Shown here piece by piece: positions 26,835 through 37,117 of a stretch of DNA of 64,000 nt (position 1 is the first letter of the stretch; each line of letters opens with the position of its first letter). Source of the stretch: Aromatoleum toluclasticum ATCC 700605 (GTDB lineage: Bacteria; Pseudomonadota; Gammaproteobacteria; Burkholderiales; Rhodocyclaceae); NCBI RefSeq assembly GCF_000378245.1, contig NZ_KB899511.1, positions 32,913 through 96,912 of the forward strand, written 5' to 3'. The notes beneath the pieces were generated by a model. It was not told where the DNA came from and searched no databases. It saw only the letters and a program-made list of their open reading frames with translations. The position numbers were made by a program, and so were the translations under genes.

Positions 26835-28250
26835 ATGACCCTTCGCCAAGCACCGCTCACCCCTCGCCGGCTTGCATGGCGCAAGTTCCGGATGGCCGGC
26901 CTGTTCGGCCTGTTCGTCCTGGCCGGCTGTGGAAACCTGCCGACCATCGTGCCCGACATGTCGCGGCGCGGCCCAGCGCCGCAATTGCAGGGCGCACACG
27001 GCCCACTTTCGGCGGAGCAGAGCAAGGCGGTTCTCGACCGCCTCGCCAGTGGCGGACGCGAAACCGACATTTTCGAGCGTCACCTGGCCCTCGAAGAGGC
27101 CATCGCCGGCAGCCCCCTGACCACGGGCAATCGCGTACGGCTTCTGCAGGACGGCCCCGCCACCTACAGCGCGATGCTCGCGGCCATCCGGGACGCCCGC
27201 AACCACATCAACATGGAAACCTACATCCTCGACGACGACGAGATCGGCCAGCGCTTCGCACAGGCATTGATCGACAAGCAGCAGCAAGGCGTCCAGGTCA
27301 ATCTCATTCGCGACAGCGCGGGCACCATCGGCACGCCGGCCGACTTCTTTCAGCGCCTGACCGGCAGCGGCGTCCACGTCCTGGAATTCAATCCACTCAA
27401 CCCCCTGGTGACGCGCAAGGAATGGGAACTGAATCAGCGCGACCACCGCAAGCTGCTGATCGTCGACGGACACACCGCATTCCTCGGGGGCATCAACATC
27501 AGCAGCGTGTACTCGAGCGGCTCAGGCAAACAGCGTACGCGTCCCGGCCCGGACGGGAACGTCGGGTGGCGCGATACGCACCTGCAAGTGCAGGGACCGG
27601 TGGTCGCGGAATTACAGAAACTGTTCCTCTCGACGTGGGAAGCGCAAAAGGGTGCTCCACTGAAGGAAAGAAACTACTTCCCGCGCCTCGACAACGCCGG
27701 CCCGCACGTAGTGCGGGCGATCGGCAGTTCTCCCGACGAACCCTTCAGCCTGATCTACGCCACGCTGCTCTCGGCAATCGGCAGTGCCGAGAGCAGCGTA
27801 CTCCTGACCAACGCCTATTTCGTGCCCGACCCCCAGTTGCTGGCAGCGCTCAAGGCCGCGGCCCGCCGGGGCGTCGACGTGACACTGATCCTGCCCGGAC
27901 AGACCGACTCCTGGCTAGTCCTCCATGCCGGACGCGGTTATTACGATCAACTGCTGAGCGCGGGGGTGAAGATCCATGAACGGCGCGGCGCGATCCTGCA
28001 TTCCAAGACGGCGCTCATCGACGGCGTGTGGGCCACGATCGGCTCGACCAACCTCGACTGGCGCAGCTTCCTGCACAATCACGAACTGAATGCAGTGGTG
28101 CTGGGCGCGGAGTTCGGCCGCCAGGTTCACGCGATGTTCAAGAAGGATCTTGCGGAGTCCGACGCGATCACGCTCGAACAGTGGCGCAGCCGCCCGCTCC
28201 ATCTGCGCCTCCAGGAATTGTTTGCGCGGGCATGGGAGTACTGGTTATGA
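26835..28250 (+). CDS. Cardiolipin synthase / phospholipase D-like lipoprotein
   Basis: 471 aa. The N-terminus carries a lipobox (FVLAGC, Cys32), unusual for cardiolipin synthases, which are usually membrane-anchored. Two HKD motifs: HRKLLIVD at about 203-210 and HSKTALID at about 389-396, both complete with the following GG/GS-x-N segments (GGINIS, GSTNLDW). Expected to condense phospholipids to cardiolipin at the periplasmic face. It is closest to the ClsB/ClsC group. Next to small membrane stress proteins. Confidence 0.88.
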   Translation: MTLRQAPLTPRRLAWRKFRMAGLFGLFVLAGCGNLPTIVPDMSRRGPAPQLQGAHGPLSAEQSKAVLDRLASGGRETDIFERHLALEEAIAGSPLTTGNRVRLLQDGPATYSAMLAAIRDARNHINMETYILDDDEIGQRFAQALIDKQQQGVQVNLIRDSAGTIGTPADFFQRLTGSGVHVLEFNPLNPLVTRKEWELNQRDHRKLLIVDGHTAFLGGINISSVYSSGSGKQRTRPGPDGNVGWRDTHLQVQGPVVAELQKLFLSTWEAQKGAPLKERNYFPRLDNAGPHVVRAIGSSPDEPFSLIYATLLSAIGSAESSVLLTNAYFVPDPQLLAALKAAARRGVDVTLILPGQTDSWLVLHAGRGYYDQLLSAGVKIHERRGAILHSKTALIDGVWATIGSTNLDWRSFLHNHELNAVVLGAEFGRQVHAMFKKDLAESDAITLEQWRSRPLHLRLQELFARAWEYWL

Positions 28251-28473
28251 GCGGGCAAGGCCGATCTCGCCGACCGTGACGACCAGATGTCGGACAGTGC
28301 AGACAGCGCAACGAACCGGGTGGCGAAGGACGGCTGGGCATGCCCCTGACCTTGCCGACAATCGCGCCCTCAGGCGCTACCGGCCAGGCGGTTCAGCGGT
28401 CCAAAAGAACAAAAACCCGCACCAGTAACGGTGCGGGTTTCCGGGGTACTACCTGACGCTTACGGCTTGGACA
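28251..28473. other. Intergenic region between convergent cls and acnB
   Basis: 223 bases with no gene seen, holding the acnB terminator at its right part. Confidence 0.4.
28404..28440 (-). terminator. Intrinsic terminator of acnB
   Basis: On the minus strand AAACCCGCACC (28440-28430) pairs with GGTGCGGGTTT (28423-28413) across a 6-base loop (28429-28424), followed by a T-rich run (TTTGTTCTTTT). Lies 34 bases after the acnB stop. Confidence 0.88.
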
Positions 28474-31071
28474 TCAAACCGTAACTTGTTCAGCAACTTC
28501 AGCGAACTCCTTGATCTGGTCGAAGTTCATGTAGCGATAGACTTCGGCGGCCTTCGCATTGACGGCCTGCACCTGCTCCATGTACTCGCCGACCGACGGG
28601 ATCTTGCCCATCAGCGCGCACACGGCCGCGAGTTCCGCGGAACCGAGGTAAACGCGGGTGTCGATGCCAAGACGGTTCGGGAAGTTACGCGTCGAGGTCG
28701 ACATCGCGGTCGAGCCCTTGCGGATCTGCGCCTGGTTGCCCATGCACAGCGAGCAGCCGGGCATCTCCATGCGGGCGCCCGACTTGCCGAGCACCGAATA
28801 GTAGCCTTCCTCGTTCAGGATCATCGCGTCCATCTTGGTCGGCGGGGCGATCCACAGGCGGGTCGGGATGTCCGACTTGCCTTCGAGGACCTTGCCGGCG
28901 GCGCGGAAGTGGCCGATGTTGGTCATGCACGAGCCGATGAAGACTTCGTCGATCTTCTCGCCGGCGACTTCGGACAGCAGCTTCACGTCGTCCGGGTCGT
29001 TCGGGCAGGCGACGATCGGCTCCTTCACGTCGGCCAGATCGATCTCGATCACGGCGGCGTACTGGGCGTCGGCGTCGGCCTTCAGCAGTTCCGGCTTGGC
29101 GATCCAGGCTTCCATGGCCTTGATGCGGCGGCCCAGGGTGCGCTTGTCGTCGTAGCCGTTGGCGATCATCCACTTCATGAGCGTGATGTTCGAGCGCATG
29201 TACTCGATGATCGGTTCCTTGTTCAGCTGGATCGCGCAGGCGGCAGCGGAACGCTCGGCAGCGGCGTCGGACAGCTCGAAAGCCTGTTCGACCTTCAGGT
29301 CCGGCAGACCTTCGATCTCGAGGACGCGGCCGGAGAAGACGTTCTTCTTGCCCTTCTTCTCGACGGTCAGCAGGCCCTGCTTGATCGCGTAGTAGGGGAT
29401 CGCGTTGACCAGGTCACGCAGCGTGACGCCGTTCTGCAGCTTGCCCTTGAAGCGCACCAGCACCGATTCCGGCATGTCGAGCGGCATGACGCCGGTCGCC
29501 GCGGCGAAGGCCACGAGGCCCGAGCCGGCCGGGAAGGAGATGCCGATGGGGAAGCGGGTGTGCGAGTCGCCGCCGGTGCCGACGGTGTCGGGCAGCAGCA
29601 GGCGGTTCAGCCACGAGTGGATCACGCCGTCGCCCGGACGCAGCGCAACACCGCCGCGGGTCGAGATGAAGGACGGCAGCTCGCGGTGCATGCGCACGTC
29701 GACCAGCTTCGGGTAGGCGGCGGTGTGGCAGAAGGACTGCATCACCATGTCGGCCGAGAAACCGAGGCAGGCCAGATCCTTGAGCTCGTCGCGGGTCATC
29801 GGGCCGGTGGTGTCCTGCGAGCCGACGGTGGTCATCTTCGGTTCGCAGTAGGTGCCCGGCAGGATGCCCTTGCCTTCGGGCAGGCCGCAGGCGCGACCGA
29901 CCATCTTCTGCGCGAGCGAGTAGCCCTTGCCCGGATCGTTCGGCTGCGCCGGCAGGCGGAACAGCGTGGATACGGGCAGACCCAGCGCCTCACGCGCCTT
30001 GGTCGTCAGGCCGCGGCCGACGATCAGCGGGATGCGGCCACCGGCGCGCACTTCGTCGAGGATGACCGGGGTCTTCAGTTGCGATTCGGCGATCACGGCA
30101 CCGTTCTTGAGCGCGGTGACCTTGGCGGTGGCGGAGTCGATCTTCAGTTCGATCTCGTCGCCCATGTCCATCTGGTTGACGTCGAGTTCGATCGGCAGCG
30201 CGCCGGCGTCTTCCATCGTGTTGAAGAAGATCGGGGCGATCTTGGAGCCCAGGCACACGCCGCCGAAGCGCTTGTTCGGGACGAAGGGGATGTCCTCGCC
30301 GGTGAACCACAGCACCGAGTTGGTGGCGGACTTGCGCGAGGAGCCGGTGCCGACCACGTCGCCGACGTAGGCGATCAGGTTGCCCTTCTTCGCCAGCCCT
30401 TCGAGCTGCTTGAGGGGGCCGCGGGCGCCCGGCTCGTCGGCCTCGATGCCCGGGCGCGGGTTCTTCAGCATCGCCAGCGCGTGCAGCGGAATGTCGGGGC
30501 GCGACCAGGCGTCCGGAGCGGGCGACAGGTCGTCGGTGTTGGTTTCGCCGGTGACCTTGAACACGGTCAGCTTCTGCGAGGCGGGCACTTCCGGACGCGA
30601 GGTGAACCACTCGGCGTCGGCCCAGCTCTGCATAACGGACTTGGCGTTCGCATTACCGGCCTTCGCGAGTTCGGCGACGTCGTGGAAATAATCGAAGACC
30701 AGCAGGGTCTTCTTCAGGCCTTCGGCGGCCACGGTGCCGACTTCGGCGTCGGCCAGCAGGTCGATCAGCGGCTTGACGTTGTAGCCGCCCAGCATCGTGC
30801 CCAGCAGTTCGGTGGCCTTGGCGCGCGACACCAGCGCACAGCTTTCCTCGCCCTTCGCGAGCTTCGCCAGGAAGGCGGCCTTGACCTTGGCTGCGTCGTC
30901 CACGCCGGCGGGAACGCGATAGGTCACCAATTCGACGAGGAAGGCTTCCTCGCCCTTCGGCGGGTTCTTCAGCAGGGCAACCAGATCCTCGGTCTGCTGC
31001 TTCGACAGCGGCAGCGGCGGGATGCCGAGGGCGGCACGCTCGGCGACGTGGGCACGGTAGGCTTCAAGCAC
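28474..31071 (-). CDS. acnB: Aconitate hydratase B / 2-methylisocitrate dehydratase
   Basis: 865 aa, family length. Interconverts citrate and isocitrate in the TCA cycle and, in many bacteria, hydrates 2-methylaconitate in the methylcitrate cycle. N-terminal HEAT-like domain starting [20 protein letters not shown]; 4Fe-4S cluster ligands in [12 protein letters not shown] and CSLCMGNQ near the C-terminus. A strong intrinsic terminator follows the gene, and a promoter with an internal palindrome precedes it. Confidence 0.98.
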   Translation of the reverse strand: MLEAYRAHVAERAALGIPPLPLSKQQTEDLVALLKNPPKGEEAFLVELVTYRVPAGVDDAAKVKAAFLAKLAKGEESCALVSRAKATELLGTMLGGYNVKPLIDLLADAEVGTVAAEGLKKTLLVFDYFHDVAELAKAGNANAKSVMQSWADAEWFTSRPEVPASQKLTVFKVTGETNTDDLSPAPDAWSRPDIPLHALAMLKNPRPGIEADEPGARGPLKQLEGLAKKGNLIAYVGDVVGTGSSRKSATNSVLWFTGEDIPFVPNKRFGGVCLGSKIAPIFFNTMEDAGALPIELDVNQMDMGDEIELKIDSATAKVTALKNGAVIAESQLKTPVILDEVRAGGRIPLIVGRGLTTKAREALGLPVSTLFRLPAQPNDPGKGYSLAQKMVGRACGLPEGKGILPGTYCEPKMTTVGSQDTTGPMTRDELKDLACLGFSADMVMQSFCHTAAYPKLVDVRMHRELPSFISTRGGVALRPGDGVIHSWLNRLLLPDTVGTGGDSHTRFPIGISFPAGSGLVAFAAATGVMPLDMPESVLVRFKGKLQNGVTLRDLVNAIPYYAIKQGLLTVEKKGKKNVFSGRVLEIEGLPDLKVEQAFELSDAAAERSAAACAIQLNKEPIIEYMRSNITLMKWMIANGYDDKRTLGRRIKAMEAWIAKPELLKADADAQYAAVIEIDLADVKEPIVACPNDPDDVKLLSEVAGEKIDEVFIGSCMTNIGHFRAAGKVLEGKSDIPTRLWIAPPTKMDAMILNEEGYYSVLGKSGARMEMPGCSLCMGNQAQIRKGSTAMSTSTRNFPNRLGIDTRVYLGSAELAAVCALMGKIPSVGEYMEQVQAVNAKAAEVYRYMNFDQIKEFAEVAEQVTV

Positions 31072-31139
31072 GGCGGATTCCTTCCTTATTCGTGACGTTG
31101 GCTGGGCGTCGGGGCAGCGGACCCGGACGACGCTGCGAG

Positions 31140-31160
31140 ATTATATGTCTTTTATAAGAC
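31140..31160 (-). promoter_or_regulatory. acnB -10 box with overlapping GTCTT-N4-AAGAC operator
   Basis: On the minus strand TATAAT (31145-31140) sits about 68 bases upstream of the acnB start. Directly upstream, at 31160-31147, is the palindrome GTCTTATAAAAGAC, inside the -35/-10 spacer, which is a position for repression. The arm sequence resembles sites of GntR-type regulators. A near-identical palindrome occurs at 61177-61190. Confidence 0.6.
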
Positions 31161-31406
31161 TTGAGGTGCAATGCAACAACGATCGCTCGTGAGCGCGCGA
31201 ATTCTACTCCTCCACAAGGACTTGCGTACCCCCGCCGGCGGGATCCCGACGATCGCGCGGCCCTGGTCCGTCGCCTGATTCGGGTAACGCGACACGGGAA
31301 CGCATCGCAAACGCATCGTTCCAACAGGACACGAACATCGGATCGCGAAATACCCCGGATCACCATCGAACGTCTCGCTCACGAACCGCAAGGAAGGAGA
31401 TCGACC
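31161..31406. other. Remainder of the acnB/acnA divergent intergenic region
   Basis: Beyond the acnB promoter about 245 bases lie upstream of acnA. Apart from the strong RBS (AAGGAAGGAGA) directly before acnA I see no further structure; the acnA promoter was not located. Confidence 0.4.
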
Positions 31407-34124
31407 ATGCCCCAAGCCGCTTTCGACACGCTCAGGACCTTTTCCACTGCCTCCGGGGCGCGCGGCCTCTTCCATTCGCTGCCGGCGCTCGAAGCGGCGC
31501 GAGCCGGCAAGGTGTCACGCCTGCCAGTGTCGCTGCGCATCGTGCTGGAGGCCGTGCTGCGCCACTGCGACGGCCGGAAGGTCACCGAGGAGCACGTGCG
31601 GCAGCTCGCGAACTGGGGTGCGGATGCGGAGCGCACGGACGAGATTCCCTTCGTCGTCGCGCGCGTGGTCCTGCAGGATTTCACCGGCGTGCCGCTGCTG
31701 TGCGACCTCGCAGCGATGCGCAACGTGGCGGCCGAAACGGGGCGAAACCCCAAGCTGATCGAGCCGCTCGTGCCCGTGGACCTCGTCGTCGACCACTCGG
31801 TGCAGGTCGACCACTACGGCACCCCGCAGGCGCTGCGCCAGAACATGGAGCTCGAATTCCACCGCAACCGCGAGCGCTACCAGTTCATGAAATGGGGCAT
31901 GCAGGCCTTCGACACCTTCAAGGTCGTGCCGCCGGGCATCGGCATCGTGCATCAGGTGAACCTGGAATACCTGTTCCGCGGAGTGCGCGGGCATGACACC
32001 TCCGAAGGGCGGCTGTATTACCCGGACACGCTGGTCGGCACCGATTCGCACACCACGATGATCAACGGCGTCGGCGTCGTCGGCTGGGGTGTGGGCGGCA
32101 TCGAGGCGGAAGCCGGCATGCTCGGCCAGCCCGTGTATTTCCTGACGCCGGATGTCGTCGGCGTGGAGCTGACGGGCTGCCTCAGGGAAGGGGTAACCGC
32201 GACCGACCTGGTGCTCACCGTCACCGAAATGCTGCGCAGGCAGAAGGTCGTCGGCAAGTTCGTCGAGTTCTTCGGCGAGGGCACGGCGAGCCTGTCCGTC
32301 ACCGACCGCGCGACGATCGCCAACATGGCGCCCGAATATGGCGCAACGATGGGCTTCTTCCCCGTCGACGAGAAGACCGTCGCCTACATGCGCGGCACCG
32401 GACGCACGGACGCCGAATGCGAGCTGTTCGAGGCTTACTTCCGCGCGCAAGGGTTGTTCGGCGTCCCGCGCGCAGGCGAGATCGACTATTCGACGACGCT
32501 GCGCCTGGATCTCGCGTCCATCGTTCCCTCGCTGGCCGGCCCGAAGCGGCCGCAGGACCGCATCGCACTGAAGGACATGGAGGACGTGTTCGACCGCCTG
32601 TTCTCGCTGCCCGCGAGCGACAACGGCTTCGGCCAGCCTGAAGCCGCGCTCGGCACGCGCTTTCCGACCGCGCTGCCGGGCGTGACGCTGGGCAACGGCG
32701 ACGTGCTGATCGCGGCGATCACCTCATGCACCAACACCAGCAACCCGGCGGTGCTGATCGCCGCGGGCCTGCTGGCGAAGAAGGCGGTCGAGAAAGGGCT
32801 TTCCGTGCAACCGCACGTCAAGACCTCGCTCGCCCCGGGCTCGCGCGTGGTGACCGATTACCTGGGCCGCGCGGGCTTGCTCGAGCCGCTCGCGCAGCTG
32901 GGCTTCGCCCTGGCGGGCTACGGCTGCACGACCTGCATCGGCAACGCGGGGGATCTGGCGCCCGAACTCAATGATGCGATCAACGAGAACAACGTGATCG
33001 CGGCGGCGGTGCTGTCTGGCAACCGCAACTTCGAGGCGCGCATCCATCCCAACCTGCGCGCTAATTTCCTCGCCTCGCCGCCGCTGGTCGTGGCATTCGC
33101 GATCGCCGGGCGCGTCAATGTCGATCTCACCGAGAACCCGCTGGGCACCGGAAGCGACGGGCGCCCCGTGTATCTGCGCGACATCTGGCCGAGCTCCGAG
33201 GAGATCGCCGCGGTGCTGCCGTTCGCGATGGATCCGGCGACCTTTACGCGACTGTATGCCGACTTCACGAAGGATCACGACCTGTGGAACGAGATCCCGG
33301 CGACCACGGGACAGGTGTACGAATGGCCGGAATCGACCTACATCGCCCGACCGCCCTTCTTCGACGGTTTCTCCGCGCAGCCGGGGGCAGTCGGGGACAT
33401 CGTCGGCGCGCGGATGCTCCTGCTGCTGGGTGACTCGGTGACGACCGACCACATCTCGCCCGCGGGTTCCTTCAAGGACAGCACGCCGGCCGGCAAGTGG
33501 CTGCTGTCGCGCGGCGTCGCAAAACCGGACTTCAACTCCTACGGTTCGCGGCGCGGACACCACGACGTGATGGTGCGCGGTACCTTCGCCAACGTGCGCG
33601 TGAAGAACATGATGCTGCCGCCGCGCGACGACGGCTCGCGCGTCGAAGGCGGCTACACGCTGCTGGACGGCAGGCAGACCACGGTGTTCGAGGCCGCGAC
33701 CGGCTACCTGGCACGCGGCGTCCCGACCGTCGTGTTCGCCGGCGAGGAGTACGGCACCGGCTCGAGCCGCGACTGGGCCGCCAAGGGCACGCAACTGCTC
33801 GGCGTGAAGGCCGTGATCGCGAAGAGCTTCGAGCGCATCCACCGCTCCAATCTCGTCGGCATGGGGGTCATGCCCTTGCAGTTCAAGGGCGAGGATTCGT
33901 GGGAGAATCTGGGCCTGAGGGGCGACGAGACCTTCGACATCCGGGGCATAGATGCGACACTGCGGCCGCGCCAGGACCTGACGCTGACGATCCGCCGCAG
34001 CGACGGAAGCATGCGGGACGTGGCGGTGACCTGCCGCATCGACACGCCGATCGAAGTCGATTACTACCGCCACGGCGGCATCCTGCCCTACGTGCTGCGG
34101 GAGATTCTCGGTCGCCCGGACTGA
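31407..34124 (+). CDS. acnA: Aconitate hydratase A
   Basis: 905 aa from the ATG at 31407 (RBS AAGGAAGGAGA). AcnA/IRP1-type aconitase: [20 protein letters not shown], cluster ligands in [10 protein letters not shown] and GCTTCIGN, and the C-terminal swivel domain with [16 protein letters not shown]. Length and N-terminus fit AcnA rather than AcnD. Having acnA and acnB divergent from one region suggests a switch between stress-resistant AcnA and housekeeping AcnB. Confidence 0.96.
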   Translation: MPQAAFDTLRTFSTASGARGLFHSLPALEAARAGKVSRLPVSLRIVLEAVLRHCDGRKVTEEHVRQLANWGADAERTDEIPFVVARVVLQDFTGVPLLCDLAAMRNVAAETGRNPKLIEPLVPVDLVVDHSVQVDHYGTPQALRQNMELEFHRNRERYQFMKWGMQAFDTFKVVPPGIGIVHQVNLEYLFRGVRGHDTSEGRLYYPDTLVGTDSHTTMINGVGVVGWGVGGIEAEAGMLGQPVYFLTPDVVGVELTGCLREGVTATDLVLTVTEMLRRQKVVGKFVEFFGEGTASLSVTDRATIANMAPEYGATMGFFPVDEKTVAYMRGTGRTDAECELFEAYFRAQGLFGVPRAGEIDYSTTLRLDLASIVPSLAGPKRPQDRIALKDMEDVFDRLFSLPASDNGFGQPEAALGTRFPTALPGVTLGNGDVLIAAITSCTNTSNPAVLIAAGLLAKKAVEKGLSVQPHVKTSLAPGSRVVTDYLGRAGLLEPLAQLGFALAGYGCTTCIGNAGDLAPELNDAINENNVIAAAVLSGNRNFEARIHPNLRANFLASPPLVVAFAIAGRVNVDLTENPLGTGSDGRPVYLRDIWPSSEEIAAVLPFAMDPATFTRLYADFTKDHDLWNEIPATTGQVYEWPESTYIARPPFFDGFSAQPGAVGDIVGARMLLLLGDSVTTDHISPAGSFKDSTPAGKWLLSRGVAKPDFNSYGSRRGHHDVMVRGTFANVRVKNMMLPPRDDGSRVEGGYTLLDGRQTTVFEAATGYLARGVPTVVFAGEEYGTGSSRDWAAKGTQLLGVKAVIAKSFERIHRSNLVGMGVMPLQFKGEDSWENLGLRGDETFDIRGIDATLRPRQDLTLTIRRSDGSMRDVAVTCRIDTPIEVDYYRHGGILPYVLREILGRPD

Positions 34125-34141
34125 CACCGGACATTCTTGCC

Positions 34142-34531
34142 ATGCTCGCCATCCCCTGCCCCTGCCAATCCGGAAAACCCTTCGCCGAGTGCTGCGCACC
34201 GGTGATCGCCGGTGAAGTGCCGGCGGAATCGGCCGAGGCGCTGATGCGCAGCCGCTACACGGCGTTCACGCAGTCCAACGAGACCTACCTGCTCGACAGC
34301 TGGCACCAATCGACGCGCCCCACCACGCTGGATCTCGCCGGCGGAGAGCCGGCACCGAAATGGATCGGCCTGCAGGTGCGCCAGCACTTGCAGACCGGGG
34401 ATAACACGGCCATCGTCGAGTTCGTCGCGCGCTACCGCGTGGGCGGGCGAGCCCATCGCCTGCACGAAACCAGCCGTTTCGTGCGCGAGGAGCACCGCTG
34501 GTATTACGTGGACGGCGAAATCCATGAATAA
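34142..34531 (+). CDS. YchJ family SEC-C protein (UPF0225)
   Basis: 129 aa. N-terminal SEC-C-like zinc motif PCPCQSGKPFAECC, then the YchJ core with ALMRSRYTAFT and LLDSWHQSTRP. Function unknown; NTF2-like fold. 17 bases after acnA, so probably co-transcribed. Confidence 0.9.
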   Translation: MLAIPCPCQSGKPFAECCAPVIAGEVPAESAEALMRSRYTAFTQSNETYLLDSWHQSTRPTTLDLAGGEPAPKWIGLQVRQHLQTGDNTAIVEFVARYRVGGRAHRLHETSRFVREEHRWYYVDGEIHE

Positions 34532-34639
34532 AGCCATACCCGCGAGGAATCACCGCCGCCTATAATCGAACCGCAATATGACCTTCACGTGAGCGGACGC
34601 CCGTCCGGGGCGCTTCCGCCGCCTTGTCGCGAGGCCGGC

Positions 34640-35023
34640 ATGAACCTCGAAAAAGTCATCTTCGGTTTCTTCATCGTCCTCGCGGCGACCCTCAACTTCG
34701 GCTTCTTCGTCGGCGATCTCGACGATCCCGTGCTTCATGAGATCAACGAGCTGTTCGTCGCGATCGTCGTCAACCTCATCGCGACGGTGCTCAAGCTCGG
34801 CGACCGCACCCAGATCGGCGCGATCCACCTCGCGACCAGCCTGGTCGCGGACCTGCAGCTGATCGCCGCGGCGATGGTGTGGGGCTATGCCGAGCACATC
34901 GCCGGCACGGGCATGACGCCGGTGATGGTCGCACGCGTCGTATCCCTGGCGGGCGGCGCCCTGTTCGCAAACGTCGTTTCGGTGATCATCCTGATCGCCG
35001 AAACGATCATGCAGCGCCGTTAG
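34640..35023 (+). CDS. DUF6394 family membrane protein
   Basis: 127 aa with three to four hydrophobic segments (VIFGFFIVLAATLNFGFFVG; INELFVAIVVNLIATVLKLG; LVADLQLIAAAMVWGYAEHI; FANVVSVIILIAETIM). It precedes the K+ channel gene by 14 bases and probably serves the same transport or sensing function, as this pair is often found together. Confidence 0.78.
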   Translation: MNLEKVIFGFFIVLAATLNFGFFVGDLDDPVLHEINELFVAIVVNLIATVLKLGDRTQIGAIHLATSLVADLQLIAAAMVWGYAEHIAGTGMTPVMVARVVSLAGGALFANVVSVIILIAETIMQRR

Positions 35024-35037
35024 CGGGGTCTGCCGCG

Positions 35038-36759
35038 ATGATGCCGCTGCTGCGCCATCAGAGCGTCTTCTTCCTGATCATGCGGCGCCTGCGCGCGCCG
35101 TTCATTGTGCTGATCGTCATCATCGCGACCTCGGTGTTCGGCCTCACGCTGGCGCCCGGAGTGGATGCCGACGGCAAACCCGCGCACATCAGCTTCTTCC
35201 ACGCGCTGTACTTCATCAGCTACACCGCGACGACGATCGGCTTCGGCGAGATCCCCTACCCCTTCTCCGACCAGCAGCGGCTTTGGGTCCTCGTCTGCAT
35301 CTACCTGTCCGTGATCGGCTGGGCCTACACGATAGGCACCGTGTTCGCCCTGCTCGCCGACCGCAACCTGCAGCAGGCGATACGCACGCAGAGCTTCATG
35401 CGCGCGGTGCGCAACCTGCGCGAGCCCTTCTATCTCGTGTGCGGATTCGGCGAAACCGGGCGGCTGATCTGTGACGCGCTCGACCGCCTCGGCTTCCGCG
35501 CCGTGGTCGTGGAGCTGGACGAAGCCAGGGTCGGCGAGATCGAACTGCACGGCTACCGTGCCGACGTCCCCGCTCTGTCCGCGGACGCACGCAACCCCGA
35601 GACGCTCACCTTTGCGGGCCTCACGCACCGCAGCTGCATCGGGGTGATGGCATTGACCAACGATGACAGCGCAAACCTCGCGATCGCGATCGCCGCGCGC
35701 CTGCTCGCGCCCGGCATTCCCGCCCTGTGCCGCGCCGAATCGTCCGATACGGCCGCCAACATGGCCTCCTTCGGCACGCGCCACATCATCAATCCGTTCG
35801 AGAAATTCGCCGAATACCTCGCCCTGGCCCTGCACGCACCGGCAGCGTGGCACCTGCTGACATGGCTCACGGGCGTGCCCGGCACCGCGATGGAACGCCA
35901 ACGCGACCCGCCCCGCGGCGAATGGGTCCTGTGCGGACACGGCCGCTTCGGGCGCATGCTCGCTCAAGTCCTCGAACGCGAAGGCGTCCCGCTCACGATC
36001 ATCGACCGCAACGCGGCTCCACCAGCATCGTCGGCGCGCTGGGTGCAGGGAGAGGGGACCGGCGCACACGCGCTCGAAGCGGCCGGCGTACGCCGTGCGG
36101 CGGGCATCGTCGCGGCCACCGCCAACGACGTCGACAACCTGTCGGCGGTGGTGACGGCGCGGGAACTCAATCCGGCGCTGTTCGTGATCCTGCGCCAGAA
36201 CCACTTCGCGAACAATTCGCTGTTCGAGGCCTTCAACTACGACGTGAACGTCGTTCCCAGCCGCATCATCGCGCACGAATGCCTCGCAATCCTCACGACG
36301 CCGCTGCTGGTGCCCTTCCTCGATGACATGAAGCGGCACGACGAAGACTGGTGCGGCCGGCTGCTCAAGCGCCTGACCGGACAGTTCGGCTGGGATATCC
36401 CGGCAGTATGGAGCGAGCGCATCGACCTCAGCCGGGCCCCTGCGCTGTACCGCAAGCTGATGAAGGGTGCGACGGTCGAACTGCAGTCGCTGCTGAAATC
36501 ACCATCGAACCGCGACGACGCCCTCGCGTGCGAGATCCTCCTGCTGCGGCGGGACGACGACCATCTGCTGACCCCCGCGGGCGACACGCAACTGCGACCA
36601 GGCGACGAGCTGTTGCTGGTGGGCACGGGGGAAGCCCGGAGGGAGTTCGGCCTGCTGATCTCGAACGACCATGCGCTGGTCTATGTCCTCACGGGCACCG
36701 ACCTTCCCGGCGGCTGGATCTGGGAGCGGCTCTCACGTCCCCGACACGAGCCGAGCTGA
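35038..36759 (+). CDS. Potassium channel protein with two TrkA-N (RCK) domains
   Basis: 573 aa. Two-helix pore module at the N-terminus with selectivity filter TATTIGFGEIPYPF (TIGFG, residues 66-70; TVGYG in canonical K+ channels), then an RCK/TrkA-N domain (about 130-250, VCGFGETGRLICDAL), a second TrkA-N domain (about 290-420, VLCGHGRFGRMLAQVL) and a TrkA-C-like end (about 490-565). Ligand-gated K+ channel of the Kch/MthK type in the inner membrane. Start at the first of two ATGs. Confidence 0.9.
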   Translation: MMPLLRHQSVFFLIMRRLRAPFIVLIVIIATSVFGLTLAPGVDADGKPAHISFFHALYFISYTATTIGFGEIPYPFSDQQRLWVLVCIYLSVIGWAYTIGTVFALLADRNLQQAIRTQSFMRAVRNLREPFYLVCGFGETGRLICDALDRLGFRAVVVELDEARVGEIELHGYRADVPALSADARNPETLTFAGLTHRSCIGVMALTNDDSANLAIAIAARLLAPGIPALCRAESSDTAANMASFGTRHIINPFEKFAEYLALALHAPAAWHLLTWLTGVPGTAMERQRDPPRGEWVLCGHGRFGRMLAQVLEREGVPLTIIDRNAAPPASSARWVQGEGTGAHALEAAGVRRAAGIVAATANDVDNLSAVVTARELNPALFVILRQNHFANNSLFEAFNYDVNVVPSRIIAHECLAILTTPLLVPFLDDMKRHDEDWCGRLLKRLTGQFGWDIPAVWSERIDLSRAPALYRKLMKGATVELQSLLKSPSNRDDALACEILLLRRDDDHLLTPAGDTQLRPGDELLLVGTGEARREFGLLISNDHALVYVLTGTDLPGGWIWERLSRPRHEPS

Positions 36760-36792
36760 ACTTGGCACCGCCGGTCCGCGTCGTCGCGGGAA

Positions 36793-37011
36793 TCACTCGG
36801 ACGGGACCAGCACCACCGTTTCGCTGCCGAAACACACCGTCGCGCCCGGCCGCAATTTCGCGCGCTTGCGCGATTCCACCTTGCCATCGACCGTGACCCG
36901 CCCCGCCTCGACGGCCGCATGGGCCTCGCCGCCGGAGCCGGTTAGCCCGGCCGCCTTCAGCAGTTGATCGAGCTGGATATATTCGCCGCGCACGGCAAAC
37001 GAAACCGTCAT
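36793..37011 (-). CDS. S4 domain RNA-binding protein (YbcJ-like)
   Basis: 72 aa: a single S4 fold (IQLDQLLKAAGLTGSGGEAH, then VTVDGKVESRKRAKLRPGATV). Small stand-alone S4 proteins bind structured RNA; targets unknown. Convergent with the K+ channel gene. Confidence 0.88.
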   Translation of the reverse strand: MTVSFAVRGEYIQLDQLLKAAGLTGSGGEAHAAVEAGRVTVDGKVESRKRAKLRPGATVCFGSETVVLVPSE

Positions 37012-37117
37012 GCATTCCTCCCGCGCAGCCGCTAGCTGCGCAATTCAAATTGATCGACGCGAAGCCGTCAGCCTACACTGCCGGCTAACCGTTTGCCGTC
37101 CTATTGCCGCCACGACC

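Noticed and set aside
26456..27070. Upstream extension of the flavoprotein frame by about 200 residues
   Set aside because: A good RBS and the FAD motif directly follow the ATG at 26455; the extension overlaps the cls gene in antisense.
28486..31095. Open frame of about 870 codons on the plus strand opposite acnB
   Set aside because: Composition shadow of acnB; it is rich in Arg, Gly, His and Asp and matches nothing.
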